64,000 nucleotides of DNA, from assembly GCA_964057225.1 (NCBI GenBank), contig OZ059895.1, positions 8,990,001 to 9,054,000 on the forward strand. Reading direction: 5' to 3'. The DNA comes from Auanema rhodensis (taxonomy: Eukaryota > Nematoda > Chromadorea > Rhabditida > Rhabditidae). A program made the translations under genes and the position numbers. The notes beneath the pieces are model-generated. The model did no database searches and was not told where the DNA came from. It saw only the letters and a list, made by a program, of their open reading frames with translations. Below are positions 28,196-39,706 of the stretch, in pieces. The stretch's first letter is position 1; every line of letters starts with the position of its first letter.

Positions 28196-28789
28196 ATTTA
28201 CATTAATGATAATCTCAATAAGATTTCAATGTAAATTAATTAATTATTAAAATTGATTCACGAGGTTTTTATGCATTTTACTAATGAATTATCTCAAAGA
28301 AATTTGATCAATCATTATGAATTGTGTTAATTTATATGAAAACATTAGTATTTATTATATTTAAATTAATTTAATTAACTTATTTTTTTAAATTTAAATG
28401 TACAAATTAACTTATTTTTGTTTTGTTTTAATCAATTTATGTATATTGATGCATGTATCTCAAATAAACTGTATATACATATGCAACTATATTTATATTT
28501 TTTTAAAATTTAAATTAACAAACTTAAGAAAAAAATCTTTTTTTCTTTTAAAACTAAATATCTTTATAGTGCTGGATGTACTTTGATTACAATAGAAAAG
28601 CTTAAACTTCGGTTCTACTGTGCTTATCTCATAGAATCCACGTCATGAAACTTCTTATCAGCCTATTAATTTCCACATGGGCTTTATAAGAATTAATTGG
28701 CTTGGTAGAATGGCTAATAGTTTTTCAAGTCTTTGCTTATTTTTAGTATAATTTTTAAATAATTTCTATTATAATCTTTATTATTAAGG
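28196..28789. promoter_or_regulatory. Promoter region of the aspartic protease gene
   Basis: About 590 bp. The first half is AT-rich 3' UTR of the LDLR-like gene. The second half has GATA sites at about 28623-28629 and 28654-28661 and a TATA-like TTTATAAG at about 28684-28691, roughly 100 bp before the protease ATG, which itself follows an acceptor-like ttattaag. Confidence 0.55.
28654..28661 (-). promoter_or_regulatory. GATA-factor site (CTGATAAG)
   Basis: On the minus strand the site reads CTGATAAG followed by A, matching the consensus of nematode intestinal GATA factors such as ELT-2. It lies about 130 bp before a secreted digestive-type protease, which suggests gut expression. Confidence 0.5.
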
Positions 28790-30566
28790 ATGAAAGTTCT
28801 CATCATGCTTATGATGGCCGGCTTGGCCATGGCCGGTGTCCATCAAGTTTCATTGACAAAAATTACCTCAATGAAAGACAGAATGATGAAAGAAGGAACC
28901 TGGAAAGATTATTTAATTCAAAAGAACCGATTGCGTGCAACTCTTGTCCGTTCAGGAGCATCTGTTGTTCCAGAAAATGTATGATATGTATATTATAAGA
29001 ATTTAAAACATAATTTATAATGTTATTGCAAATATTTTTAACTGAAAATTATTTTATAGGTTAATGATTATGAAGATGAAGCTTATATTGGAAACATTAC
29101 TATTGGATCAAATCAGCAGACTTTCAAGGTAATTTCTAATTTTATTATGATAATAACCATGATAAGCATAGGTTATTCTTGATACTGGATCATCAAACTT
29201 GTGGGTTCCTGATAGTACTTGTGGAAAAGTCAAGGGAGATTGTTCTATAAAGAAGTGCCAAGCAAAAATCTGTGCTTTGGAATGCCCAGATCAATCTTGC
29301 TGTGGAGAAGGAGACAAGAACCCATGTGAAAAGAAGAACAAATTCGATTCCTCAGCTTCTTCTACCTATCAAGCTGACGGTCGTAAATTCATTATTCAGG
29401 TTTAATCTACAAAATGAGTTACTAATGATCATCCACTTATTGTAGTATGGAACTGGATCTGCTGTCGGATTCTTAGGTACTGACACTGTTCGTTTCGGAG
29501 ATAAGGGAACAAAGCAATTGGTTGTACCAGCTACCACCTTTGGACAATCTACTAGTTTGGCTCAATTCTTTGCTGATGTAAGTAATAATTTATATTAATT
29601 TTATTATTATAATTTATTATTTTATTAATCATTTTAGCAACCAATTGATGGTATTCTTGGACTTGCCTTCAAGAGTCTTGCTGTTGATGGAATCACACCA
29701 CCCTTCCTTCACGCTGTTGAGCAAGGTACTAGATCATATCAGATTTAGAATTGACTTTGATTTTATCGTTCAGGACTTGTTGACCAACCATTGTTCACTG
29801 TTTTCCTCGAGCATGTAGGAGCTAAAGACAATGTTTATGGAGGAGTTTACACCTACGGAGGTTTATTGTAACTTTGATTAAAAACTTTAATTTGAATTTT
29901 CAGGTATCGATACCACTAACTGTGGACCAGTTATTGCTTATCAAGCCTTGTCTTCTGCCACTTATTGGCAATTCAAGGTTTTTCTATTTTCTTTACATAT
30001 TTACTTTAATGAAACTATTTCAGATGGATGCTATTGGTGCTGGTAGCTACAAGAACAACAAGGGATGGCAAGTTATTTCCGATACTGGAACTTCCCTTAT
30101 CGGAGGACCAAAGGCTGTTGTTGGTGGTATTGCTAGCGCTGTCGGAGCTGTTGTACTGTTTAATATAGATAATATCTTAAAATTTATTTATTTATTTCAG
30201 TTCTCTTCTGATTATGATATGTATATGTTGCCATGTAATGCCCAAATTCCAAATGTTGATATTACTATTGGAGGAATCACCTACAGCGTATAAATTTAGA
30301 AATATTAGTTTATTAAATTATAAATAATTTCAGATTAACAGCAAAAACTCTATTGTTCCTGGAGATGATACTACGTGCTTCTTTGCTCTCTTCCCATACA
30401 GCAGTTTTGGATTCGGGCCATCTTGGATTCTCGGTGATCCATGGATCCGTCAATACTGCAACGTAAGTCTAATATCAATTAGCAGTTTCGTATATTTGTT
30501 TTAATTTAGGTTTATGATGTTGGAAAGACAAGAATTGGTTTTGCTGCTTCATTACAGAAGAACTAA
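28790..30566 (+). CDS. asp: Pepsin-like aspartic protease (A1 family)
   Basis: Secreted or lysosomal endopeptidase. The signal peptide MKVLIMLMMAGLAMAG is followed by a propeptide (to about residue 60), then the mature two-lobed enzyme. Catalytic motif 1 is VILDTGSSNLWVPDSTC, the flap is IQYGTGSAVGFLGTDTV, and motif 2 is VISDTGTSLIGGP, so both Asp residues are present. The C-terminus is PSWILGDPWIRQYCNVYDVG and then IGFAASLQKN. A Cys-rich insert (KCQAKICALECPDQSCCGEG) after the first motif is as in nematode ASP proteins. Nine or so small introns. Likely digestive, given the family and the upstream GATA site. Poly(A) signal AATAAA at about 30640. Confidence 0.95.
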
Positions 30567-30866
30567 GAATTTTAATAAGAAAAATAGTATTGAAAATAAC
30601 TTTCAATGTATGAACTTATATAAAATATATAGTAAAGACAATAAATATTATATTAGTTTAATATTATTTTTTAAATAAGAAAAATAAGTAATTTATTTAA
30701 ATATAATTAACTATTATTAATTATTATAACTTAAAAAAATAAAAACTGAAAATACTTAAATGAATATCTAATGACGTGGATTTAATTTCTCATTTCTTTT
30801 TGTATTCAATCGGTCGAAATCATTTTTTGATTTTGAATTATAATTTAACAAATTGAAAAAAATTAA

Positions 30867-32409
30867 ATGGTTAATGTAATTTTAAAAAGATATTTAAGAA
30901 ATACAAACATATTAATTTCAGAGGCCAGAACAACGTAATTCAAGGGGAAAACGAAAGAGTACCCCAAAAGAACGGGAAAAACTTCGTCATGGAGATATTA
31001 TAAAAAGCGAATCATATACGTGACTATACAATAATATTTATTATAATTCTTAATAAAAAAAAATAATTTTTCAAATAATTTTAGATGGAGGGTAATAAAT
31101 CTTCTTGGATCTGGCGGATTCGGAGACGTATATCGTGTTATTAAACTAAATAGTGATGATAACAGAGTAGTTATATAATTATATTTAATTAAATAAATTT
31201 ATTATTTTAGCCTTATGCCATGAAAACTGAAGTAGCTGCTGGAGATAGGCGACTACTCCGCTTGAAAGTTGAAGTTACTGTAGCTATGCAAGTAATGGAA
31301 CGATTAAGCGGTGATGAAAGAAAACATTTTGTGGAATTCATTGATAGAGGAATGACAGATTATTTCAAAGTTTAATCATTAATTATTAATTTATTTATAA
31401 TACTGTTTATAGTTTTTTGTAATGAGGTTGATTGGTCCAAGTTTAGAAGATGTTCGAAGATGTTATTTATTAAAAAATTATTCAAAACCAACAGTAATTA
31501 TTAGCGCTATTCAAACATTGAAAGCAATAGCATTACTTCATCAATTAGGATGGATTCATAGGTAATTTTTTGAATATTTCATGAAAATTTATAGAGAATT
31601 CAGAGATATCAAGCCACAAAATTTTGCTGTCGGACTTGAAGAATATGAAAAAATCATTTATATTCTAGATTTTGGAATAGCTAGACAATTCTGTGATGAG
31701 AACAGAGTTATAAGGTTATTTTTTCTTTTATTTAAAAGTTTTTTTTTCAAATTTAGAACTCCACGATTGAGTGTCAAATTTATGGGAACAATACGATTTG
31801 CATCGCGTGCTGCTCATCTAGGAATGGAACAAGATAGGAAAGATGATTTAGAAACTTGGCTATATATGGTTTATTGATATCCAAAGCTAAATAAGAAATA
31901 TTATAAATTAAGGTTTTTGATTTATTTGATGATATGGATGGCCTACCATGGAAACGAACAATTGATAGAAATGAAGTTATAAGACAAAAACGTTATCTTA
32001 TGGAAGGTAGAGAGGGTAAATTCTTTTATTTTTCATGTAATTTCTTTTGAAATTCTGAAAGTTTAGTTCCTAAACGTACATTTGCTATAACTCCACCAGA
32101 ATTTAAATCATTAATTAAATATATATCTGATTTAAAATATGGTGATGATCCAGATTACAGGTAAAATATAATATAAATTGTTCTTAAAATATAAATTTAT
32201 AGATATATTCATAACATGTTAGAATATATTGCTGCTACAAATAATATACCGTTAGATAGAAAATTAGATTGGATTGGAAAGTTAAATGATAAGCAACAAG
32301 TGAATAATGATGTATGTCGTGTATATTTAAATTAATATTATTAATAATATTATTTCAGAGAGAAACATCAAATAACCGTAGAACATCTACTGATGATTCA
32401 GATGATTAA
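30867..32409 (+). CDS. TTBK-like (CK1 superfamily) serine/threonine kinase
   Basis: Belongs to the tau-tubulin-kinase-like group, greatly expanded in nematodes and often sperm- or germline-expressed. Exon 1 is tiny (MVN), followed by a basic N-terminus (RPEQRNSRGKRK). Motifs: INLLGSGGFGDVYRV, PYAMKTE (ATP Lys), VMRLIGPSLEDVRR, catalytic HRDIKPQNFAVG, ILDFGIARQF, MGTIRFASRAAH and DDLETWLYMVF, all characteristic of TTBKL. The catalytic loop spans an intron (donor after 31561); removing it joins HR to DIKPQNF. All catalytic residues are present, so it should be active. It ends soon after the kinase domain with a Ser/Asp tail. No tubulin-targeting tail was seen. Confidence 0.9.
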
Positions 32410-33539
32410 TTTTGAATAAATCCTAATTCAACTTTTTTGGAATTTTTTTAGATTAACAGATCAAAGGCATACCTGTTATTTCTTAACAACCTCACATTTA
32501 TCTCTTTTTTTTTTGAAATTAAAATAAGTAATTCTAAATACTCTTCCAAGAATTAGACAATGAATAATATATTATGAACAATATAATTGCCTATGATAAA
32601 CTAAACTTAAACTTTCCATTATAAAGATTTTTAACATCATATGAATTATTTTTATAAATTTAATAAGAATAAACTACATGTTCAAGCAAAATTTATTTGT
32701 TAAAGAAACAAATAAAGTATATCCAAATATTCTTCGCCATTGACGATACACAGTCGGACAGCTCAGTATTTTTCAATAGTATTTTAAAAATACAAAAGCT
32801 TTGTAATTTAAACTACGCTAATAGAAGAGCAATAGATTATTAGATTCAAAGGAGTGAACAGGTAATAACGCAAGAATAGTAGAAGAGTCGAACGTAAAAG
32901 GAAATTATCAATACATTCACTCATACAGAGAAGGCACGAAACAGAAGAAGTAAAAGCTGGAGATTCGGCTCTAGAATGTATATGATACATACTATAGAAG
33001 CACATATTGAAATGTGCAATTTTGGGGTACAGACGTAGCACTTTAAAGAGGAAGACGTGTCATTGAACCTCTGCTTCAATACGGAGAAAAATGACGCCAA
33101 GGGTTTGCTTGATATAGAATTATTTCAGGGTAACATTGTGAAGAAGACAGAAAAAAATAATTATGACAGGAATTTGAGCAGTGAAAACTAATAGAAATCA
33201 CAAACATAGTACTATACGAACTGGGGCAAACAGGAACACATTACAATCATAAGGGCGTCATAGTTAAATTCGAGTTAAAATTACTTTTTGTAAATAAAAC
33301 TACTGTTCGGATATGTGTCGACTCATGTGGTACATGGCGATAAATAGTTCTTAGACGATATGCTCCTCTATAACGTATTACTTCTTATGTTATAAACAAA
33401 CAAAATATTTGAAACTGATGATGCTGAGAAACGTGCTGTTGAGTAATACAGGATTGTGAGAAAGAAGGATTGGAAGATATAATTCAAAACAAAGGCTTAA
33501 TCAGATCAAATGATCATAGTTTCTGTATTGTTTAATGGA
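32410..33539. other. Convergent intergenic region, TTBKL / Kunitz protein
   Basis: 1.1 kb between two 3' ends. AT-rich; nothing coding or structured recognised. The open frame at 32808-33041 is unsupported. Confidence 0.5.
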
Positions 33540-36500
33540 TTAGGCTTTTCCACCTGAACCCAATTGAACTCTGCAACATATAAATCCGTTCTCATTTCCG
33601 GTATAAAGACAGGCAGAGTTATCTGGACAACTTTGTGGTGTTCCGGTACGAGCATATCTGGAAAAGCGGGATGAATGATGATAGATTATGTAATTAAACT
33701 TACGGGTTGCAAGTACGATAGTTACCAGCCAACTCAACAGGAACAAGATTAGCTGGTTGTGGAGGACAGACATTTGGAAGTCGAACATCTGATTCCAAAC
33801 CACAGCAAATATATCGTTCAAGATTGGTACTGAATTGACAATGTCTGTTGGCACCACATCCTTGAATATTATCATTCAAAGGAGCGGATGGAGAACAGTA
33901 CTTATACTGAGCACCACTCTCTCCCGGAACAGGAACTAATTGTGGTGGACAATCTTCAAAGGAGATAATATGAAAACTTTAAAAAATGAAAAAGACTTAC
34001 ATCCGGTATCAACGCTATCGGGAGATCGACAACAGTAGAAGGCATTGACAGATGTAGTAGTGGTTGAGAACCAACAGAAGAAGTTTCCTGGACAAGCTCC
34101 ATCAACGTTTGGAGTACATTGCATTGGTTGAAGAGATAAAGCGGAGATGAATGGAGTAGATTGAGCAGGACACAGAGCTGAACATTATGGTTTAGTTAAT
34201 AATAATACAATCGGTACGACTTACATTGTAACTCAGTGCTTGCACCACAGCAAACGTTTTGATCCAATAAAGGAGAGCTGTAGCATGTGTAGCCATCAGG
34301 ACATCCTCCAGAAACGCGTCCATTTCCTCCAGGATTGCTACATTGAACAAGTCGGCTGCCATCACCATCCTTGGCAACAACAGTACCAGGAGGACATGAT
34401 TCCGAAAGACAGTAATTTTGGCAGGACTTCTGGCTAGCGAAGTTGTTGCGGTTTCCTTCGCATCCATTGTATTCAAATGTTTGGCATGTTTTACTATCAG
34501 CATTGAAGTACCAACGGGTAATTCTGGTGGAAGAACAACGAACTCCAACATCACGAGGTTGAGAGCAGACATAGTTCTTAGATGGACAACAGAGAGATTT
34601 TGTTTGATAGACTGTTCCAGTCCAGGTGGTAACTGGAGTACAGTAGTGAGTAGATGGACATTGTCGATTTGTTGTGCAAGCACGAGCAGCTCCGTTTTGC
34701 TCTTTCCATACCTAAGTGAAGCAAATATTTAAAATTAGATAGAAATAAATTTATATTTTGGTTTTTATTGTTGGAAACTTGAGAGTGATACGAAAAGCGT
34801 TCAAAAATATATAAATAAGTGGAGAAGCTGATGATCATGTTTGAATATAAATATTTCACGGGCCAAATATTCTTATCTAACCGTATCCTACGTAGTCATT
34901 CAAAATAATAAATAGATTAATGAATATCCTTATGACCTAGTCGGTGAAAAGAAAAGTAAATAGAGCAAACTGAGGCTTCATCTCAAAGAGACCATATGCT
35001 GAAGTTTGCTTTGGTGATTATTCATCTCAATCACTTAATACATTCCAAATATATAGATTAACTATGCCGACTTTGATGACTTTGGTGACTTTATCTACAT
35101 ACAGCTTTTATTTTATATCCAAAATAGAAAGAGCCTTATGTAGCATTATAAATTATTCTTTTTTTTGAGTAAACCCTCAAACAACGGTTTTTGTAAAATT
35201 TGTTAAGTTTTTAAAAGAACTTATAACACACCTCTCCACCATCTGGACAAGATTCAACTCTACAGTAATCTTTACAATCTTGTTGGGTAGCGAAGTTATT
35301 AGAGTTTCCGTCACATCCATTGAAACTGTATGTTTGGCAGGTACGAGTGGTAGAGTCATAATACCATCTGGTAACGGCTGGACCGCAACTGGCTCCAGAT
35401 TTGTATGATAAGGAACAAGTGTAAGCTGTAAAAAAAAAGTATGAAAGAATAGATCGTAACACCATAATACCTTGAGTTGGACAGCAACCGTAGGTAGTAC
35501 CGTCATAATAACAATAGTGATTAGCTGGGCATGTGGTTGAAGCAGCAGAGCTTCCTCCACAGATGATGAAGTTACCATTATTATCGGTGAGAGCAGTTCC
35601 TTGGATACATTGTGGTTCGCCTGAAGCATGAAGGTAAAATACAATATTGTACAATACAATTACTTCTAGCATCACGGCAGTAATCTTGACATTCCTTGTA
35701 AGTTTCGAAGTTGTTAGCGTTACCCTGGCAGCCAGAATAAATGAACTCTTCGCAATTTCCGGTTTTAGCGTTGAACCACCAACGGTTAGAGTATGTACCA
35801 CAATTTCCTTGTTCTCGTGGCAACTTACACACGTACTGCGGACGTGGGCAACAGACTCCACCGAATGTTGTCGAACCTGAATAACATTCAAATAAGTGTT
35901 CATTACACAATAATATGAATACCGGAAGTAGATTCACAAGAGTGAGTAGATGGGCATGAATTGGCTCCACTGCCAGTTGGGGAGCACTCCATGTTGCGTT
36001 CTCCAGAGGAATCCTTAAGGGGCTCTCCAGCAGAGCAAAGAACTTAACAAGAAAAAAATAGAATAAAATTTTTGAACTTCAACTTACTTCTTGAGCAGAA
36101 CTTTTCACAGTGATCTTGAGATAAGAAATTGTTGAAATTACCTCCTTGTCCTAGGTACTAAATCAAATGGTCAAAAGGTAACTTCAGTTCCCGACTTACC
36201 GAGAATTGAATACAGCGCCCTTCACGAGAATCATAGTAGAATCTTGGAGAGGTAGTGCCAGATCCATCAGGGATTCCAACATCGAAGTATTCAGTAGGCA
36301 AGCCACCAGCTGTGTTGTAAACTTCACTAGGAATACCTCCGTTGCGAGAACAGATGAACACTGTAAGTCAATTTTTTGGATAAAATTCGAAATCAAAGTG
36401 CACAAAATCGCTTTTGAGCAAAACATACAGTAGGTAGGACAGCATTGTTGCAGAGTTCCCATTGTGGTACATTGATAATTTGGATTATTACATCCATTAT

Positions 36501-39215
36501 CGTTTCCTTGACAGTATACAGGCTCTTGCTTAACTCCAGTAGTTCTATCACGATATAATGGTAAACCACGATTACAAGCTGAATAAGGTAATTATAATAA
36601 GAGTTTAATAATATGTTACTCTATACTTACTTTGTTTACAATAGGATTCACAATGGTCTTTTGTTTGGAAATTATTGGCATTTCCACCTGAAAAATTAAC
36701 TTTGTTCAAAAGAGTTTTAGAAACATTTCATACCATATCCTTGATATTTGAGCTCGCGGCATTCGCCGGTAATAGGGTCGTGGTACCAGTGGTTAAGGGT
36801 GGTTCCTCCGCCTGGTGGAGTATTTCCCTCATTTGGTGGTTGAATACAAGCGAAAGCTGAAAGGCAAGAGTATGCTTATCATATTCTTATACTCGAGTTT
36901 CTTTTAGTATCAATAGCTTAAATAAGCCAAACTTTCTTTTCTTTTTTTCGCTAACGAATTCAATCAAACTATCATTATATTCTAATAACTAAAGATATTC
37001 CTATTAGATTACCAAACTATGAGAAGCATGTGAACGAAGCAATGTCGAACGAGAGACATGCTAGGATTCGTATACGGAACTGTACGGCTAACTCAGAAAG
37101 AAAGTCAATAAATGGTATCGACCAGTCAAGTGAAGAGTGTTGAGAGAAAAGTAAGCTATGAAGATCTCTATTAGCCCAATGAGTAATCGCCGGTCACTTA
37201 TAGGCAGTGAGAGAAAAGCAAAGGCACAAAGAGTCTCATCTTCAAAATCTTGTTTATCATTCCTTCATAGCTTGGACGATTCACATTTTTACTTCCTCAT
37301 GTTCTCCTATCATCTTCTTTAAATCAAGAGGAAATCAGAGAACAGCAGGATGAAGGAAGAAAACGTGCGCGAAAAGCAATAGATCTGCAAATCGGCTTTT
37401 CCTTTTTTGGTTATCTAAGACTCTTCAAGAGAACAGTATTGTCTCTTGGGGAAAGAAATCTTGTGTGTATATTCAAACGCCACGTGCAAATAATACCTAA
37501 CACACAAAAAGAAATTCAACCTTATTTGAAATGCTTTGGCTATCTTGTCGAAGAAAACTAATGTTCTAACTTTCAAGGGTATTCATAGCTCACATTCCTT
37601 AAGTTCCGATGTTCCAACTTAGAGGTTCACCAAAATTATATTTCTCTCCTTCGCGTATAAGCTGATACCAGAATTTTCGAAAAAAATTAAACCTATTGAA
37701 AGAATAGAGCAATGAATTGAAATCAAAGTGCAAATGTCTCGGTAATCTCGATACTTCTCAAACAACTTCTCAGTTTTCTCGATACAAATAAAAAATCAAG
37801 AAAGAAAAACGTGAGCTTTTCACCAAAAATGACAATGCATTGTCTCGACATTTTTTGTGTCAAATGTTAATTCGTGACTTCCGCAATTACTTACCTCTGC
37901 TCGGACAGCAGAAACTAATAGGATTGTTGACTGTACAGTCATCAGAATCACATATACAATCGTATGCTAAAGCACCAATAGCCTCACAAGTGGCATCAGC
38001 ACCTAAAACCATAATATCTTGGGAGAAAATCCAGCTTATGCTTACCACCGTAGCATTGTTGTACTTGGTTCTCAATACGGAACTTAGGGTTATTTCCATT
38101 GAGTGGGCAGAATCCATAGTTCAGACAAACCTAAATCATAAACGGTTCCAAATAATCGAAACCATATTTCTTACAAGTCCATCACGAGTACGGAAAGGTG
38201 GTTGATTGTTAGCGCATCGACATTCTCCTGATCTACAGTAGGCACCCGGCCAAACGGCTTCACATTGTCTGTTCTGTGTACATCCGGATTCTCCGGGATT
38301 GATTTCTATAAATAGAAGAGAATTCTCTCCGAAACGTTTCCCGTATTGTTTGGAGCCTTGGATTTGGTGGTTAGTGAGAGATTCGTCTTCTTTATATCAT
38401 ATGGGAAACTAAGAAAAAAAGCTACTCTTTACTAATATCATATTAACACAAGCATTCATATTCATTCTCAATATTTTATAATTCCAAAAATTCGATATTA
38501 TTAGTGTCTCCATAATGACTTAATATATATATAGCACAAGCGAGGCCAGCTAAAAAATGAAAACAAAAACACGAAAAAAAGAAAGACGAGAAGAATAGGG
38601 AAGAAGGTAATGTCTAATATATGTGTCTGTTGCCGCAAAATCTACTGACCTCTCATGTGGTTGTTTCAAATTATTCTCTCACTCTTGGAGAGTTAGGCAA
38701 TATATTTTTTGAAGAGAACAGACCAAAATAAAAATAAGATTGTGAGAAAAATAACCCAGAACATTGAAGAATAGAGGATGAACAAAGCGATCAAGACTAC
38801 TATATATCAAAGAAACGCCTAAGACGCAATTCACGGAACACGTCAAAATAGACTAGTCGAGGGATAGGAAAGGACAAAAGAAGCTGGAGCAAGTTCATAA
38901 TAGAGTGTCTGTCTATGTGTATGATAATGAAAAGAAGATAATCAACTGTTAATATAAAGTTTAGGGAAGGTAACCAGTACAAAAATAACGCATATGAAGA
39001 GCAGACTTACTTCGCCAACAGTACGAATCAATTTCAACATAGGTAGTGAGGCAAGCACAGCGCTTATTACCGGCACAATAGTTACCAGTACCACAATCGG
39101 TGGAAACCTCACATGGCCGGCCTACGGTACCATGTTGGGCAGAAACAGAGTAAGGGCCTAGGTTTAGTAGAAAGGATGAAATTAGTAGAACAGCGCCCGC
39201 TGACAGCCACGCCAT
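33540..39215 (-). CDS. Secreted multi-Kunitz / lustrin-type cysteine-rich matrix protein
   Basis: A long secreted protein. A signal peptide (AGAVLLISSFLLNLGPYSVSA) is followed by EB/EGF-like Cys modules (CEVSTDCGTGNYCAGNKRCAC), then alternating lustrin-type C...CP...CC modules and five Kunitz domains: exons near 36675-36856, 36080-36360, 35640-35870, 35230-35430 and 34430-34620. Kunitz 3-5 have the usual Cys pattern (YSGCQGNANNFETYKEC). Kunitz 1 and 2 lack the C14-C38 pair (YQGYGGNANNF, YLGQGGNFNNF). The P1-equivalent residues are Gly or Ser, not Lys/Arg, so trypsin inhibition is not expected; a structural matrix role is more likely. It ends with three lustrin-like modules and no membrane anchor. 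The long introns near 34713-35229, 36857-37894 and about 38310-39005 hold no recognised gene. Confidence 0.8.
36857..37894 (-). other. 1-kb intron of the Kunitz/lustrin gene
   Basis: 1,038 nt between in-frame exons. Purine- and pyrimidine-rich stretches; no coding, repeat or RNA signal recognised. An enhancer is possible but not shown. Confidence 0.5.
38310..39005 (-). other. 0.7-kb second intron of the Kunitz/lustrin gene
   Basis: Nothing recognised; the small open frame at 38800-38982 is AT-driven. Confidence 0.45.
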
Positions 39216-39706
39216 GTCGAGTGCCGTCTATGGGGGCGGAGCCATTACCTCAGCCAGCTCTCGCTCCACCCGCCAGCCGTCCGCCTAAAACAATCAAATT
39301 AAATTTTTGCCAAATAGACTGGCACGGCCATTATCACGACGAACATAATCATCACTATCTTCTTCTTTAACACGGAATCTACTCTTGGATTAAGCCAAGT
39401 AATCCCCCCACTCGAATAAACATTTTTAAGAAATAGAGAATGCCTAGCAAAGCATACACCCATCAAAATTGGCTAGACATTGCGAAAAAACCTAAATGAA
39501 ATCTACCGTATTTCACTTAAAGTAAACTCTGAATTATACCCCAAATGAAGCAACCAGGAAGCTAAAGATTGTTCAAGAAAAAAATCAAAGCTATCGACCA
39601 AGGCTTGCAAAATTGGTGATAGGTTTATTGTCTAAATCAAAAAAGTTTTTAAGAAATTCGTGATGAGAATGCTATTCAGATCTATCTTTCCGTAGCTTCA
39701 TTCTCG
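39216..39706. promoter_or_regulatory. Promoter region of the Kunitz/lustrin gene with a GC-rich block
   Basis: 490 bp between NRBP (stop 39707) and the Kunitz start, both on the minus strand. A GC-rich block at about 39170-39290 with a GC-box-like GGGGGCGGAGCC and several CCCGCC/CCGCC units stands out in AT-rich DNA. No coding evidence. Confidence 0.5.

Noticed and set aside
34192-34683. 163-codon minus-strand frame in the Kunitz gene
   Set aside because: Wrong-frame reading across a genuine Kunitz/lustrin exon; the correct frame gives the Cys pattern.
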